Shown here: piece after piece, positions 7,963-17,404 of the stretch | Layout: each line of letters starts with the position of its first letter | How positions within the stretch are numbered: position 1 is the stretch's first letter | Source: Paenibacillus dokdonensis | Lineage (GTDB): Bacteria > Bacillota > Bacilli > Paenibacillales > Paenibacillaceae | Length of the DNA: 64,000 nucleotides | Assembly: GCF_004916975.1 (NCBI RefSeq) | Contig: NZ_STGQ01000001.1 | Coordinates: 458,993-522,992 of the forward strand | Direction of reading: 5' to 3' | Position numbers and translations under genes: made by a program | The notes under the pieces: generated by a model | The model's input: the letters and a program-made list of their open reading frames with translations, nothing else | The model's database searches: none | What the model was told of the DNA's origin: nothing

Positions 7963-9708
7963 ATGAGCGCGCAAATTCCTGAAGTGCGGTCTACAGAACA
8001 ACTACGTGAGAAATGGATGAAGCCGGAAGTCATTACCGGTTCGGAAATATTGCTTCGCAGCCTTTTACTTGAAGGCGTCGAGTGTGTTTTCGGATATCCA
8101 GGTGGGGCAGTGCTGTATATTTACGATGCAATGTATGGATTTGAGGATTTCAAGCATGTGCTAACTCGTCATGAGCAGGGAGCAATTCATGCGGCAGACG
8201 GCTACGCAAGAGCAAGCGGCAAAGTCGGCGTATGTATTGCAACGTCGGGACCGGGGGCGACAAACCTGGTCACAGGAATTGCCACAGCTTACATGGATTC
8301 CGTTCCTCTGGTAGTCATTACAGGCAACGTGGCCACTACACTGATCGGAACGGATGCTTTCCAGGAAGCCGATATCACCGGCATTACAATGCCGATTACG
8401 AAGCACAGCTACCTGGTTAGAGACGTGAAAGATCTGCCGCGGGTCATTCATGAAGCTTTCCACATCGCTTCAACTGGCCGCAAAGGTCCGGTACTGATCG
8501 ACATTCCGAAGGATGTTTCAGCAGCATTGACTTTGTTTGAGCCAAGCAGCAACGCGGTAAACCTTCGCGGATACAATCCACGGATGGTGCCAAACAAACT
8601 GCAGTTGGATAAATTGGTACAGGCGATTGAGGATGCCGAGCGTCCGATGATTCTGGCAGGAGGCGGGGTTATCTACTCCGGAGGTCATGATGAGCTTTTC
8701 GAATTCGTGAAGCGGACAGAGATTCCGATCACGACAACGCTTTTGGGACTGGGAGCTTTCCCAAGCGGTCATGAGCTTTGGACCGGAATGCCGGGAATGC
8801 ACGGAACCTACACGTCGAATATTGCCATTCAGGAGTCGGATCTTCTGATCAACATCGGCGCCCGCTTTGATGACCGGGTAACAGGCAAACTGGACGGATT
8901 CGCCCCTCATGCCAAGATCGTGCATATCGACATTGATCCGGCGGAAATCGGTAAAAACGTTCCGACGGATATCCCGATTGTTGGTGATGTGAAGACGGTT
9001 CTGGAGATGCTTAATCCGGAAGTGAAGCGTGCGGCTAAGGCGGATGCATGGAGAACCCGGATTCAGCAGCTGAAAATGGAACAGCCTTACCGTTATCAGG
9101 ACTCCGATACAGTTCTCAAACCACAATGGGTTATCGAGATGCTGAACGATACGACCAAAGGCGAAGCCATTGTTACGACGGACGTTGGACAGCATCAAAT
9201 GTGGTCGGCTCAGTATTACAAATTCAACCAACCGCGTTCATGGATTACATCCGGCGGACTGGGGACGATGGGATTCGGATTGCCTTCTGCAATCGGTGCC
9301 CAGATGGCTCATCCGGAACGCCTGGTCATCTCGATCAACGGTGATGGCGGTATGCAAATGTGCTCGCAAGAGCTGGCTATTTGTGCCATAAACAACATCC
9401 CGGTCAAAATTGTTATCATCAACAATCAGGTGCTGGGCATGGTCCGCCAGTGGCAGGAGTTGATTTACGACAACCGTTACAGCCACATTGATCTGGAAGG
9501 CAGTCCTGATTTCGTGAAATTGGCTGAGGCTTACGGTGTTAAAGGACTCCGGGCAACCAACAAGGAAGAAGCCCACAAAGCTTGGGCGGAAGCGCTTGAA
9601 ACACCTGGACCTGTCGTTGTCGAATTCGTGGTCAGCAAGGGTGAAAACGTGTACCCGATGGTAACTCAAGGCTCGACCATTGATCAAATGTTGTTGGGAG
9701 ATGCATAA
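7963..9708 (+). CDS. ilvB: Acetolactate synthase, large catalytic subunit
   Basis: A ThDP- and FAD-dependent enzyme (581 aa). It joins two pyruvates to acetolactate for Val/Leu, or pyruvate with 2-oxobutyrate for Ile. The N-terminal Pyr domain carries the catalytic Glu in RHEQGAIHAADGYARASG (E71). A central FAD-binding domain follows. The C-terminal PP domain carries the ThDP/Mg motif GDGG (from residue 460) to NN near 487. The length and all key residues are standard for a biosynthetic AHAS, not a catabolic AlsS. AGGAGGAGG is close before the ATG. It lies directly downstream of the T-box and 2 bases before ilvN. Confidence 0.97.
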   Translation: MSAQIPEVRSTEQLREKWMKPEVITGSEILLRSLLLEGVECVFGYPGGAVLYIYDAMYGFEDFKHVLTRHEQGAIHAADGYARASGKVGVCIATSGPGATNLVTGIATAYMDSVPLVVITGNVATTLIGTDAFQEADITGITMPITKHSYLVRDVKDLPRVIHEAFHIASTGRKGPVLIDIPKDVSAALTLFEPSSNAVNLRGYNPRMVPNKLQLDKLVQAIEDAERPMILAGGGVIYSGGHDELFEFVKRTEIPITTTLLGLGAFPSGHELWTGMPGMHGTYTSNIAIQESDLLINIGARFDDRVTGKLDGFAPHAKIVHIDIDPAEIGKNVPTDIPIVGDVKTVLEMLNPEVKRAAKADAWRTRIQQLKMEQPYRYQDSDTVLKPQWVIEMLNDTTKGEAIVTTDVGQHQMWSAQYYKFNQPRSWITSGGLGTMGFGLPSAIGAQMAHPERLVISINGDGGMQMCSQELAICAINNIPVKIVIINNQVLGMVRQWQELIYDNRYSHIDLEGSPDFVKLAEAYGVKGLRATNKEEAHKAWAEALETPGPVVVEFVVSKGENVYPMVTQGSTIDQMLLGDA

Positions 9709-9710
9709 AT

Positions 9711-10196
9711 ATGAGTACGAGACATACCATCGCCGTTCTAGTTAATGACCAGCCGGGCGTTTTGCAAAGGGTCTCCGGACTGTTTGGCCGACGCGGATTT
9801 AATATTGAAAGCATCACAGTAGGACAATCGGAAGAAGCAGGACTCTCGCGGATGGTCATTGTGACCATTGGTGATGAGCAGACACTGGAACAGATTGAAA
9901 AGCAGCTGTATAAGCTGATCGACGTCATTAAAGTCATCAATCTTAGCTCTAATCCTATGGTGGCAAGGGAGCTGGCGCTTATCAAGGTTAACGCCGAACC
10001 GGTCAACCGTCCTGAAATTATGGGGGTTGTTGAAACGTTCCGGGCATCGGTGGTTGACATCGGCAGCCACAACCTGATGGTGCAAGTGGTAGGGGATACC
10101 ACTAAAATTGACGCAATGATTGAGCTCTTGAAGCCATACGGTGTTCGCGAGCTATCCCGAACCGGCGTTACTGCGATGATTCGCGGAAATGTATAA
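9711..10196 (+). CDS. ilvN: Acetolactate synthase, small regulatory subunit
   Basis: This 161-aa subunit activates IlvB and confers valine feedback inhibition. The N-terminal ACT domain (HTIAVLVNDQPGVLQRVSGLF, then FNIESITVG) binds the effector, and the C-terminal half (MVARELALIKV onward) is the usual second ACT-like domain. The length is typical. The start is 2 bases after the ilvB stop, implying coupled translation and matched stoichiometry. It is called ilvH in some annotations. Confidence 0.95.
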   Translation: MSTRHTIAVLVNDQPGVLQRVSGLFGRRGFNIESITVGQSEEAGLSRMVIVTIGDEQTLEQIEKQLYKLIDVIKVINLSSNPMVARELALIKVNAEPVNRPEIMGVVETFRASVVDIGSHNLMVQVVGDTTKIDAMIELLKPYGVRELSRTGVTAMIRGNV

Positions 10197-10218
10197 TCAT
10201 GCAATGAAAGCAGATTAA

Positions 10219-11331
<1,113 letters not shown>

Positions 11332-11359
11332 TTCATATTTATACGATATTATTCCCTTT

Positions 11360-11391
11360 TGATGCGGCCGTGCATATGCGTGAGCCGCATC
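11360..11391 (+). other. Stem-loop after ilvC
   Basis: GATGCGGC pairs with GCCGCATC around a loop that includes the palindrome GCATATGC. No T-tract follows (AGAAGTTTTAAG), so termination here would be weak. It may protect the ilvC 3' end. Confidence 0.6.
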
Positions 11392-11420
11392 AGAAGTTTT
11401 AAGAGATTATTTATTCGGGG

Positions 11421-11479
11421 TCCCCACAAGGTTTTTGGAAGGCTTCGAAGCAGAAGCGCCACGTTGTGGGGGTTTTTTT
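11421..11479 (+). terminator. Intrinsic terminator/attenuator directly before leuA
   Basis: CCCCACAA and TTGTGGGG form the outer stem, followed by TTTTTTT. Inside is the palindrome GCTTCGAAGC (11442-11451). GGGG at 11417-11420 can alternatively pair with the CCCC of the left arm. Only about 35 bases separate the T-tract from the leuA start, and I see no promoter in them, so leuA would need readthrough. Confidence 0.8.
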
Positions 11480-11514
11480 AAGAGGTTTTGTATGATGAAG
11501 GAGGTGCCTTGGAC

Positions 11515-13056
11515 TTGCGGAAAATTTATGTGTTTGACACAACATTACGCGACGGGGAGCAGTCTCCTGGCGTAAACCTGAATACCCGTGAGAAGCTTGA
11601 GATTGCATACCAGTTGGAAAAATTAGGAATTGACCGTATGGAGGCAGGCTTCCCTGCTGCATCTCCTGGAGATTTGGCAGCGGTGAACGCGGTTGCTAAA
11701 GCGGTGAAGGATGTAACCGTCATCGGCTTATCCCGTTCCAGAGAACAGGACATCGATGCTGTCCGTGAAGCACTGATCGGTGCACAGGATCCTTGCATCC
11801 ACATCTTTCTGGCCACGTCGCCGATTCACCGGAAGCATAAGCTGCGTATGGAGAAGGAGCAGGTGCTCCAAACCGCGCAATCCGCTCTGCAGTATGCGAA
11901 GAAGTATTTTTCCAAGATTGAATTTTCTCTGGAGGATGCGGGACGTACTGAGCTGGATTTCATGGTGGAAATGGTCTCAATGGCAGTGAATGAAGGTGTG
12001 AAAGTCGTTAATATTCCGGATACGGTCGGATACCTGAACCCTTCGGAATATGGTGCGATCTTCAAATACCTGAAGGAAAATGTTCCGGATATCGATAAGG
12101 TGCAGCTTAGCGCTCATTGTCATAATGATCTCGGAATGGCCACAGCCAATACACTCGCCGCTATCCAAAACGGTGCCGACCAGATTGAAGGAACCGTTAA
12201 CGGAATCGGTGAACGTGCAGGCAATACGGCGATTGAAGAGATTGCGATGGCACTGGAGACCCGTCAGGAATTTTTCGGTGCCAAGACTTCTCTGAATTTG
12301 TCGGAAATTTCTCGCACAAGCCGCTTGGTCAGCAAGCTTACAGGTATGGTGGTTCCGGGCAATAAAGCGATTGTCGGTGCGAACGCCTTCGCCCATGAAT
12401 CCGGAATTCACCAGGATGGCATGCTGAAAGAGAAAACGACGTATGAAATCATGACTCCTGAAACCATCGGTCTGAAGGAAAGCAAGCTGGTACTAGGCAA
12501 GCACTCCGGACGCCATGCATTCCGTGAAAAACTGCTCGACATGGGATATGAGTTGGATGAACAGCAGTTGAACCAGGCTTTTGCCAGATTCAAAGTGCTT
12601 GCAGACAAGAAGAAGGAAGTTTCCGATGACGATATTATGGCTCTGGTAGAAGAGAAGCTGGTGGATACACCGGAAGTCTTCCAACTGGAAACGATCTACG
12701 TTACCTATGGTAACCGTTCGGTGCCTACAGCCCAGGTACGTATTATCAAGGATCAGGATCAGGAGCTTGAAGAGGAAGCGGAAGGTAATGGTTCGGTAGA
12801 TGCGATTTATAACGCGATCGATAAAGCGACCCGTGAAGAGGTTACCTTGTCCGATTACTCCATCAAGTCGGTCTCTCGTGGTAAGGATGCGCAGGGTGAG
12901 GTGCATGTAGTCCTGACCCAAAATGATGTATCCGCGCAAGGACGCGGGCTCAGCACGGATATTCTGGAAGCCAGTGCGCGTGCATACGTGGATGCACTGA
13001 ACCAGCTTATCGAGAAACGCAAAACATTCAGCAAGAGAGAACGGGCAAGCTTGTAA
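11515..13056 (+). CDS. leuA: 2-isopropylmalate synthase
   Basis: This enzyme condenses acetyl-CoA with 2-oxoisovalerate, the first committed step to leucine. The 513-aa protein has the DRE-TIM barrel with DTTLRDGEQSPG close to the N-terminus, HCHNDLGMATAN (metal-binding His pair) and GNTAIEEI. A linker and the C-terminal LeuA allosteric domain (about 370-513) bind leucine for feedback. The start is TTG at 11515, giving MRKIYVFDTTLRDG, which matches MRKI- starts of Bacillus LeuA; AAGGAGGT lies about 9 bases before it. An in-frame TTG at 11509 is possible but too close. Expression probably depends on readthrough of the preceding terminator. Confidence 0.95.
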   Translation: MRKIYVFDTTLRDGEQSPGVNLNTREKLEIAYQLEKLGIDRMEAGFPAASPGDLAAVNAVAKAVKDVTVIGLSRSREQDIDAVREALIGAQDPCIHIFLATSPIHRKHKLRMEKEQVLQTAQSALQYAKKYFSKIEFSLEDAGRTELDFMVEMVSMAVNEGVKVVNIPDTVGYLNPSEYGAIFKYLKENVPDIDKVQLSAHCHNDLGMATANTLAAIQNGADQIEGTVNGIGERAGNTAIEEIAMALETRQEFFGAKTSLNLSEISRTSRLVSKLTGMVVPGNKAIVGANAFAHESGIHQDGMLKEKTTYEIMTPETIGLKESKLVLGKHSGRHAFREKLLDMGYELDEQQLNQAFARFKVLADKKKEVSDDDIMALVEEKLVDTPEVFQLETIYVTYGNRSVPTAQVRIIKDQDQELEEEAEGNGSVDAIYNAIDKATREEVTLSDYSIKSVSRGKDAQGEVHVVLTQNDVSAQGRGLSTDILEASARAYVDALNQLIEKRKTFSKRERASL

Positions 13057-13088
13057 GAAGATTGAATTTTCTTGCCGGCAGACATATT

Positions 13089-13123
13089 AAAAGGCAGACC
13101 GCAGATGGCGGCCTGCCTTTATT
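13089..13123 (+). terminator. Terminator after leuA
   Basis: AAAGGCAG/CTGCCTTT and an inner CCGC/GCGG stem with loop AGATG, followed by ATTTAT. The A-rich left flank lets it serve the opposing aldo/keto reductase gene as well. Confidence 0.85.
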
Positions 13124-13173
13124 TATATATCAGGGCATTTTCCTACTTGTTAAGCAATGAATTTCAAATACAA

Positions 13174-14154
13174 TTACCAAGCGTAGGCTTCCGGAGCTTC
13201 ACCGCCGGGTCCTGGGAAAATTTCATCTAACCGCTTTAATAAGGATTCATCCAGCTTAATCTCAACTACGCGCAGCGAGCTTTCAAACTGCTCCAATGTG
13301 CGTGGACCAATGATTGGCGCTGTGACTGCAGGATGGGTCAGCAGCCATGCAAGAGCGACATTATCCTGTGGTTCGCCAAGCTCGTTACATAATTCTGCGA
13401 AGGCTTCCAGCTGTGCACGGTGTTTCTCAATCTTTTTCGGGTTGTTGCCGCTGCGGGTGCCTTCCAGCTTTTTCAGCGCATTACGCCCAAGCATGCCCCC
13501 GTCCAGCGGGCTCCAAGGAATCACGCCGAGTCCCATCGCTTTTGCGGCAGGAAGGACTTCGAGCTCAGGCAGACGGCAGTTCAGGTTGTATTTATGCTGC
13601 TCAGCCACGAGGCCGAGGAAATGTCGTTTTTGCGCTTCACCCTGGGCTTGTGCAATCTGCCAGCCCGCAAAGTTGCTGGAACCGACATAGCCGATTTTGC
13701 CCTGCGACACTGCGAGCTCGAATGCGCCCCACAGCTCATCCCAGGATACATTGCGGTCCACATGGTGCATCTGATACAGCTCAATATGATCGGTTTGCAG
13801 ACGTTTCAGAGAGCCTTCCAGATGACGGCGGATTTTGTACGAAGACAGACCTTCCGTGCTGTTCGGACCGTCAGCCGGATCATGCATGTTACCATGGATC
13901 TTGGTAGCGAGTACAACTTTTTCGCGGCGGCCTCCGCCTTGAGCGAACCAGCGGCCGATGATCGTTTCAGTAAGACCGGAGTTTTGACCCCAGCCGTAAA
14001 TGTTAGCGGTGTCAAAAAACTGGATTCCGGCATCCAAGGCAGCATCCATGATGCGGAACGCTTCCTTTTCATCCGTCGCCGGGCCGAAATTCATCGTACC
14101 CAGACATAAACGGCTGACCTTCAGACCTGATTTACCGAGATAGGTGTATTGCAA
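13174..14154 (-). CDS. Aldo/keto reductase
   Basis: A predicted NADPH-dependent oxidoreductase of 326 aa with a TIM-barrel AKR fold. The signature LCLGTMNFG is at the N-terminus. The tetrad residues are visible: Asp in QFFDTANIYG, Tyr in the same segment, Lys in LATKIHG, and His in YQMHHVDRN. The C-terminal NADP site is in APIIGPRTLEQFE. It resembles YghZ/YajO-type general aldehyde reductases; the substrate is unknown. The TTG start at 14154 is preceded by AAGGAG at 10 bases. It sits on the opposite strand between leuA and leuB and breaks up the leu genes. Confidence 0.88.
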   Translation of the reverse strand: MQYTYLGKSGLKVSRLCLGTMNFGPATDEKEAFRIMDAALDAGIQFFDTANIYGWGQNSGLTETIIGRWFAQGGGRREKVVLATKIHGNMHDPADGPNSTEGLSSYKIRRHLEGSLKRLQTDHIELYQMHHVDRNVSWDELWGAFELAVSQGKIGYVGSSNFAGWQIAQAQGEAQKRHFLGLVAEQHKYNLNCRLPELEVLPAAKAMGLGVIPWSPLDGGMLGRNALKKLEGTRSGNNPKKIEKHRAQLEAFAELCNELGEPQDNVALAWLLTHPAVTAPIIGPRTLEQFESSLRVVEIKLDESLLKRLDEIFPGPGGEAPEAYAW

Positions 14155-14195
14155 AATCGTTCAACTCCTTCGGCGAATTTTTTTGGACTATACAA

Positions 14196-14235
14196 GAATC
14201 AATTTTATCGTTTTAGTGAGTTATGAAATTGATTC
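14196..14235. promoter_or_regulatory. Perfect 10-bp inverted repeat, possible operator
   Basis: GAATCAATTT at 14196-14205 and AAATTGATTC at 14226-14235 are exact inverse complements, 20 bases apart, in the divergent gap between the aldo/keto reductase and leuB. AT-rich inverted repeats in such gaps are often regulator sites; no known regulator consensus fits. Confidence 0.4.
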
Positions 14236-14440
14236 ACAATACTATTTTAACTGGAATAATCAGGATAGGGCAACTTGAGATTCGATTGTTAGCCCAATGA
14301 TCACGGCATAACACCTGCTTATAGGAAAATACTATAAAGGTGATAGATTCTATATCTTGGTCAACAGCCTTGAGAATGTGATACAACAATAGATAGATAA
14401 TTAGATCAGTGAGAAGTAACCATAAGGAGTGACGGAAAAC

Positions 14441-15520
14441 ATGCCAGAAGTGAAGAAAATTGCCGTAATCAGCGGAGACGGAATAGGACCAGAGGTCGTA
14501 GCGGAAGCCGAGAAAGTGCTTAAACGTACAGAAGAACTGTTTGGATATTCTTTTGAAACAGAGCATGCTCTGTTTGGCGGTATTGCCATAGACGAGAAAG
14601 GCACACCTCTTCCGGAAGAGACATTGTCCGTTTGTAAAAATGCCGATGCTGTACTGCTTGGCGCTGTAGGCGGTCCCAAATGGGACAGCAATTCCAAGGA
14701 GCTGCGTCCGGAAACCGGCCTCCTGGGCATTCGCAAAGCACTCGGATTGTTCTCCAATCTTCGTCCGGCGGTTGTGTTCGACTGCCTGAAGGATGCTTCG
14801 ACACTGAAACCGGAAGTGCTTGAAGGAACGGATTTGATGGTCGTTCGTGAACTGACCGGAGGAATCTATTTTGGAGACAAGTTCAGACGCCAGGGTGAGC
14901 ATGGCGAAGAAGCGGTTGATACTTGTGTATACAACGTAGCAGAAGTGGAGCGCATTGTGCGCCAAGGCTTCGAAATTGCCCAGAAGCGCCGCAAGAAGCT
15001 TGCTTCCGTCGACAAAGCTAACGTGCTTGAAACCTCGCGCCTATGGCGTGAAGTCGTCATCCGTGTATCTGCAGATTATCCGGATGTTGAGCTGGAGCAT
15101 GTGCTCGTCGATAACTGCGCTATGCAGCTGCTCCGCCGTCCGGCAAGCTTTGATGTGATCGTAACGGAAAATATGTTCGGAGATATCCTCAGTGATGAAG
15201 CGGCAATGCTGACCGGTTCCATCGGTATGCTGGCATCAGCTTCGATGGGCGAGGGGGCATTCGGATTGTTTGAGCCGGTACACGGCTCTGCACCGGATAT
15301 CGCTGGCCAGAACCTGGCTAACCCGATTGCAACGATCCTGTCGCTTGCCCTGATGTTCCGTCTGACATTCAATTATGCAGATGCGGCGGATGCCATTGAA
15401 GCAGCGGTATCCCAGGTACTGAACGAAGGACATCGTACGAGCGATATCGCTGTGGATAAGAGCAAGGCGATTGGTACGCGTGAGATGGGAGATCTGATTG
15501 TAGCAGCCATCAAGAAGTAA
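14441..15520 (+). CDS. leuB: 3-isopropylmalate dehydrogenase
   Basis: An NAD-dependent oxidative decarboxylase that converts 3-isopropylmalate to 2-oxoisocaproate, the last specific step of leucine synthesis. The 359-aa protein has GDGIGPEV at the N-terminus, the substrate helix ELRPETGLLGIRKAL, RELTGGIYFG, and the metal/NAD motif TENMFGDILSDEA followed by HGSAPDIAG. This pattern separates it from isocitrate dehydrogenase. The ATG at 14441 is preceded by AAGGAGT; a GTG at 14429 is in frame but lies inside that site. leuC and leuD are not next to it. Confidence 0.95.
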   Translation: MPEVKKIAVISGDGIGPEVVAEAEKVLKRTEELFGYSFETEHALFGGIAIDEKGTPLPEETLSVCKNADAVLLGAVGGPKWDSNSKELRPETGLLGIRKALGLFSNLRPAVVFDCLKDASTLKPEVLEGTDLMVVRELTGGIYFGDKFRRQGEHGEEAVDTCVYNVAEVERIVRQGFEIAQKRRKKLASVDKANVLETSRLWREVVIRVSADYPDVELEHVLVDNCAMQLLRRPASFDVIVTENMFGDILSDEAAMLTGSIGMLASASMGEGAFGLFEPVHGSAPDIAGQNLANPIATILSLALMFRLTFNYADAADAIEAAVSQVLNEGHRTSDIAVDKSKAIGTREMGDLIVAAIKK

Positions 15521-15551
15521 TACGTACAGATGACTGAAATGAACATAGCAG

Positions 15552-15592
15552 GCGGGTGTCACTTTATTAAAGTGATACCCGCTTGTTGTATG
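15552..15592 (+). terminator. Terminator after leuB
   Basis: A 14-bp stem GCGGGTGTCACTTT/AAAGTGATACCCGC (one G-T pair) with a three-base ATT loop, followed by TTGTTGT. Confidence 0.85.
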
Positions 15593-15690
15593 TATTGATG
15601 GGATATAGTACATACTTAAAATCGGAATGTAGAGGAGCTTCAAAGAAACTACATATTAATAGGAAGCTTTTGTTCACGGAAACATCTTAT

Positions 15691-15705
15691 TTATAATTAT
15701 TATAA
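15691..15705. promoter_or_regulatory. PerR box upstream of peroxiredoxin gene
   Basis: TTATAATTATTATAA matches the B. subtilis PerR consensus TTATAATnATTATAA at every position. It contains a possible -10 (TATAAT, 15692-15697) with TTGTTC 16 bases upstream, so PerR binding could block a promoter. Fur and Zur sites share the core but differ at the ends. Confidence 0.8.
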
Positions 15706-15724
15706 ATAAATAATGTTTATAGTC

Positions 15725-15753
15725 TTGACTTTGAAAAGGACGAATGATACCAT
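15725..15753 (+). promoter_or_regulatory. Candidate promoter of the peroxiredoxin gene
   Basis: TTGACT (15725-15730), a 17-base spacer and TACCAT (15748-15753), with an upstream TGA making an extended -10. It lies 20 bases downstream of the PerR box. Confidence 0.55.
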
Positions 15754-15785
15754 TTTAAATGTAGATTCCACATGGATCACATATA

Positions 15786-15861
15786 CTATGAAATAAGAAA
15801 AACTATTGTTTTTCTTTCATATAGAATGGAATGAAAGGTTAGCTTTTCAATCATTCTATAT
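15786..15861 (+). other. Two overlapping hairpins in the peroxiredoxin 5' leader
   Basis: AGAAAAAC/GTTTTTCT with outer TATGAAA/TTCATA arms (15786-15824), then ATATAGAATG/CATTCTATAT (15819-15861). They share bases around 15819-15824, so both cannot form completely. The second ends just before AAAGGAGG. Confidence 0.55.
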
Positions 15862-15886
15862 ATATCTCAAAGGAGGATTTTTAAAC

Positions 15887-16432
15887 ATGGCAGAACGTTT
15901 AGTAGGTAAAGCAGCTCCTGATTTTACAATGGAAACCGTAACAGGTGACGGATCCGACTTCAGTAAAGCAAGTCTGACCGACTACCGCGGTAAATGGCTC
16001 GTATTCTTCTTCTATCCTTTGGACTTCACATTCGTGTGCCCAACTGAAATTACAGCACTTAGCGATGCTGCTGACCAATTCAAAGCACTTGACGCTGAAA
16101 TCTTGGGCGTAAGCACAGACTCTATCCACAGTCACAAAGCTTGGATCACGACTCCAAGAGATTCCAACGGTCTGGGACAAATCAACTTCCCGCTGGCTTC
16201 GGACATCACTAGATCCGTTGCTAAAGACTACGGCGTATACATCGAAGAAGAAGGCGTAGCACTGCGCGGCTTGTTCATCATCAACCCTGAAGGCGAACTG
16301 AAATATCAAGTGGTTAACCACAATGATATCGGCCGCAGCGTTGAAGAAACTCTCCGTGTTCTGCAAGCTCTGCAATCCGGCGGATTGTGTGCAATGAACT
16401 GGAAACCAGGCGACAAGAACCTGTTCGCTTAA
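15887..16432 (+). CDS. ykuU: 2-Cys peroxiredoxin (YkuU type)
   Basis: A thiol peroxidase (181 aa) that reduces hydrogen peroxide and organic peroxides. The peroxidatic Cys is C51 in FTFVCPTEI. The resolving Cys is C168 in GGLCAMNWKPGD, as in typical 2-Cys Prx1/AhpC enzymes. MAERLVGKAAPDF at the N-terminus and IEEEGVALRGLFIINPEGEL match B. subtilis YkuU more closely than AhpC. The frame opens 27 codons earlier, but AAAGGAGG before this ATG sets the start. There is no ahpF next to it, so a thioredoxin-type reductant is likely. An exact PerR box upstream suggests peroxide-induced transcription. Confidence 0.93.
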   Translation: MAERLVGKAAPDFTMETVTGDGSDFSKASLTDYRGKWLVFFFYPLDFTFVCPTEITALSDAADQFKALDAEILGVSTDSIHSHKAWITTPRDSNGLGQINFPLASDITRSVAKDYGVYIEEEGVALRGLFIINPEGELKYQVVNHNDIGRSVEETLRVLQALQSGGLCAMNWKPGDKNLFA

Positions 16433-16446
16433 CATTAAATATGGAC

Positions 16447-16504
16447 AAGCCCCCTTTGCCGGGTGTGAGGTTAGTAGCTCATATCCGGCAACGGGGGCTT
16501 TTTA
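16447..16504 (+). terminator. Terminator after the peroxiredoxin gene
   Basis: AAGCCCCC/GGGGGCTT outer stem, with inner TTGCCGG/CCGGCAA and GTGAG/CTCAT pairings, then TTTTTA. Confidence 0.88.
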
Positions 16505-16661
16505 TACCTTGCGGTTTGAATAATTCGTTTAAACCCAGGGAAATACGTTAATATAAATTCAGGAATTTTATGCTGTTCGTTGAACTGAAAAAGGAATTGA
16601 CATAGAATAAAGCGAATACATTATGAAGAATACGGTGGAATCAAGAGGAGGGTGAACTAGC

Positions 16662-17069
16662 ATGAGTTATTGCTGCGGAGCGAGTATGGTTGGAACAAAG
16701 GGAACATTAAAACATTATCGCACTCAGGTCCACAATGTTCCCCTGCTGTTCTGTCCCGTGTGCCACCGGGTTGAAGTTCATTACAGGGTTGAGAATGAAT
16801 ATGAAATTTTAGCTGAATATGCGCATGGTGACGGAGCTGGGGAAATTGATTTCCAGGACTATGTCGTGGAAGATGACGAGACTATTTTCGAAAATGTCGT
16901 CAATTGCGAAAAGGAGGATCCCAAGGACATCGTACAAAGCCAAATTGATATGGCGCTGGACTTGTTGACCATAGCCAAACAAATGCAGGACGAGAAATGG
17001 GAGGGCGAATTAAAGAAAAGATTGGCCGTTATGAGCCAGCGGAGGCTGCGATTGCAGCATAAGGCATGA
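16662..17069 (+). CDS. Uncharacterised Cys-containing protein
   Basis: I do not recognise a named family. The 135-aa soluble protein begins with C4-C5 and has a knuckle C31-P-V-C34-H, so a zinc site from C4/C5 plus C31/C34 is plausible. A long acidic stretch follows (about 50-90), then a helical basic C-terminus (KKRLAVMSQRRLRLQHKA) that resembles the hairpin of UvrB/UvrC-motif proteins. AGAGGAGGG is 8-9 bases before the ATG. TTGACA at 16597 is a possible -35. It sits alone, upstream of a sensor kinase and separated from it by a terminator. Confidence 0.75.
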   Translation: MSYCCGASMVGTKGTLKHYRTQVHNVPLLFCPVCHRVEVHYRVENEYEILAEYAHGDGAGEIDFQDYVVEDDETIFENVVNCEKEDPKDIVQSQIDMALDLLTIAKQMQDEKWEGELKKRLAVMSQRRLRLQHKA

Positions 17070-17122
17070 TCATCATAGCGTATCTATTGTAATAGGGAGC
17101 AATCCCTAAAATGATAGGTGTT

Positions 17123-17168
17123 AAAAGCATCGGTACATGTGGATTCATGTATTTGGTGCTTTTGTTTT
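17123..17168 (+). terminator. Terminator after the Cys-containing protein gene
   Basis: AAAAGCA/TGCTTTT outer stem and TACATG/CATGTA inner stem, followed by TTTTGTTTTC. The rest of the gap to 17404 holds only the kinase promoter. Confidence 0.75.
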
Positions 17169-17283
17169 CATTCAATGGAGGGGTTTCATATGTTAAGCTA
17201 AAAGGAATTCCTCTAATATGAAGGCAGCGGCCATTTAATTAGAAAATTTAACCATAATTTTGTTTTTTCGACAGTTTCTCCGA

Positions 17284-17312
17284 TTGAGTTTTCCGGCTAC
17301 CTTGTCTATGAT
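17284..17312 (+). promoter_or_regulatory. Promoter of the sensor kinase gene
   Basis: TTGAGT (17284-17289), a 17-base spacer and TATGAT (17307-17312); both hexamers are 5/6 and 5/6 matches to the sigma-A consensus. Confidence 0.7.
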
Positions 17313-17404
17313 AAAACTATCTTTCTTATTGTTTGTCTATAGATGTAAGAATAAGAGATGGGGGAGAGAATGAATCTTTCATTTTCTTGAAAAGGGGGAG
17401 TATC

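Noticed and set aside
13298..14109. Three overlapping plus-strand frames of 130-230 codons
   Set aside because: They are all opposite the aldo/keto reductase, whose motifs are unmistakable.
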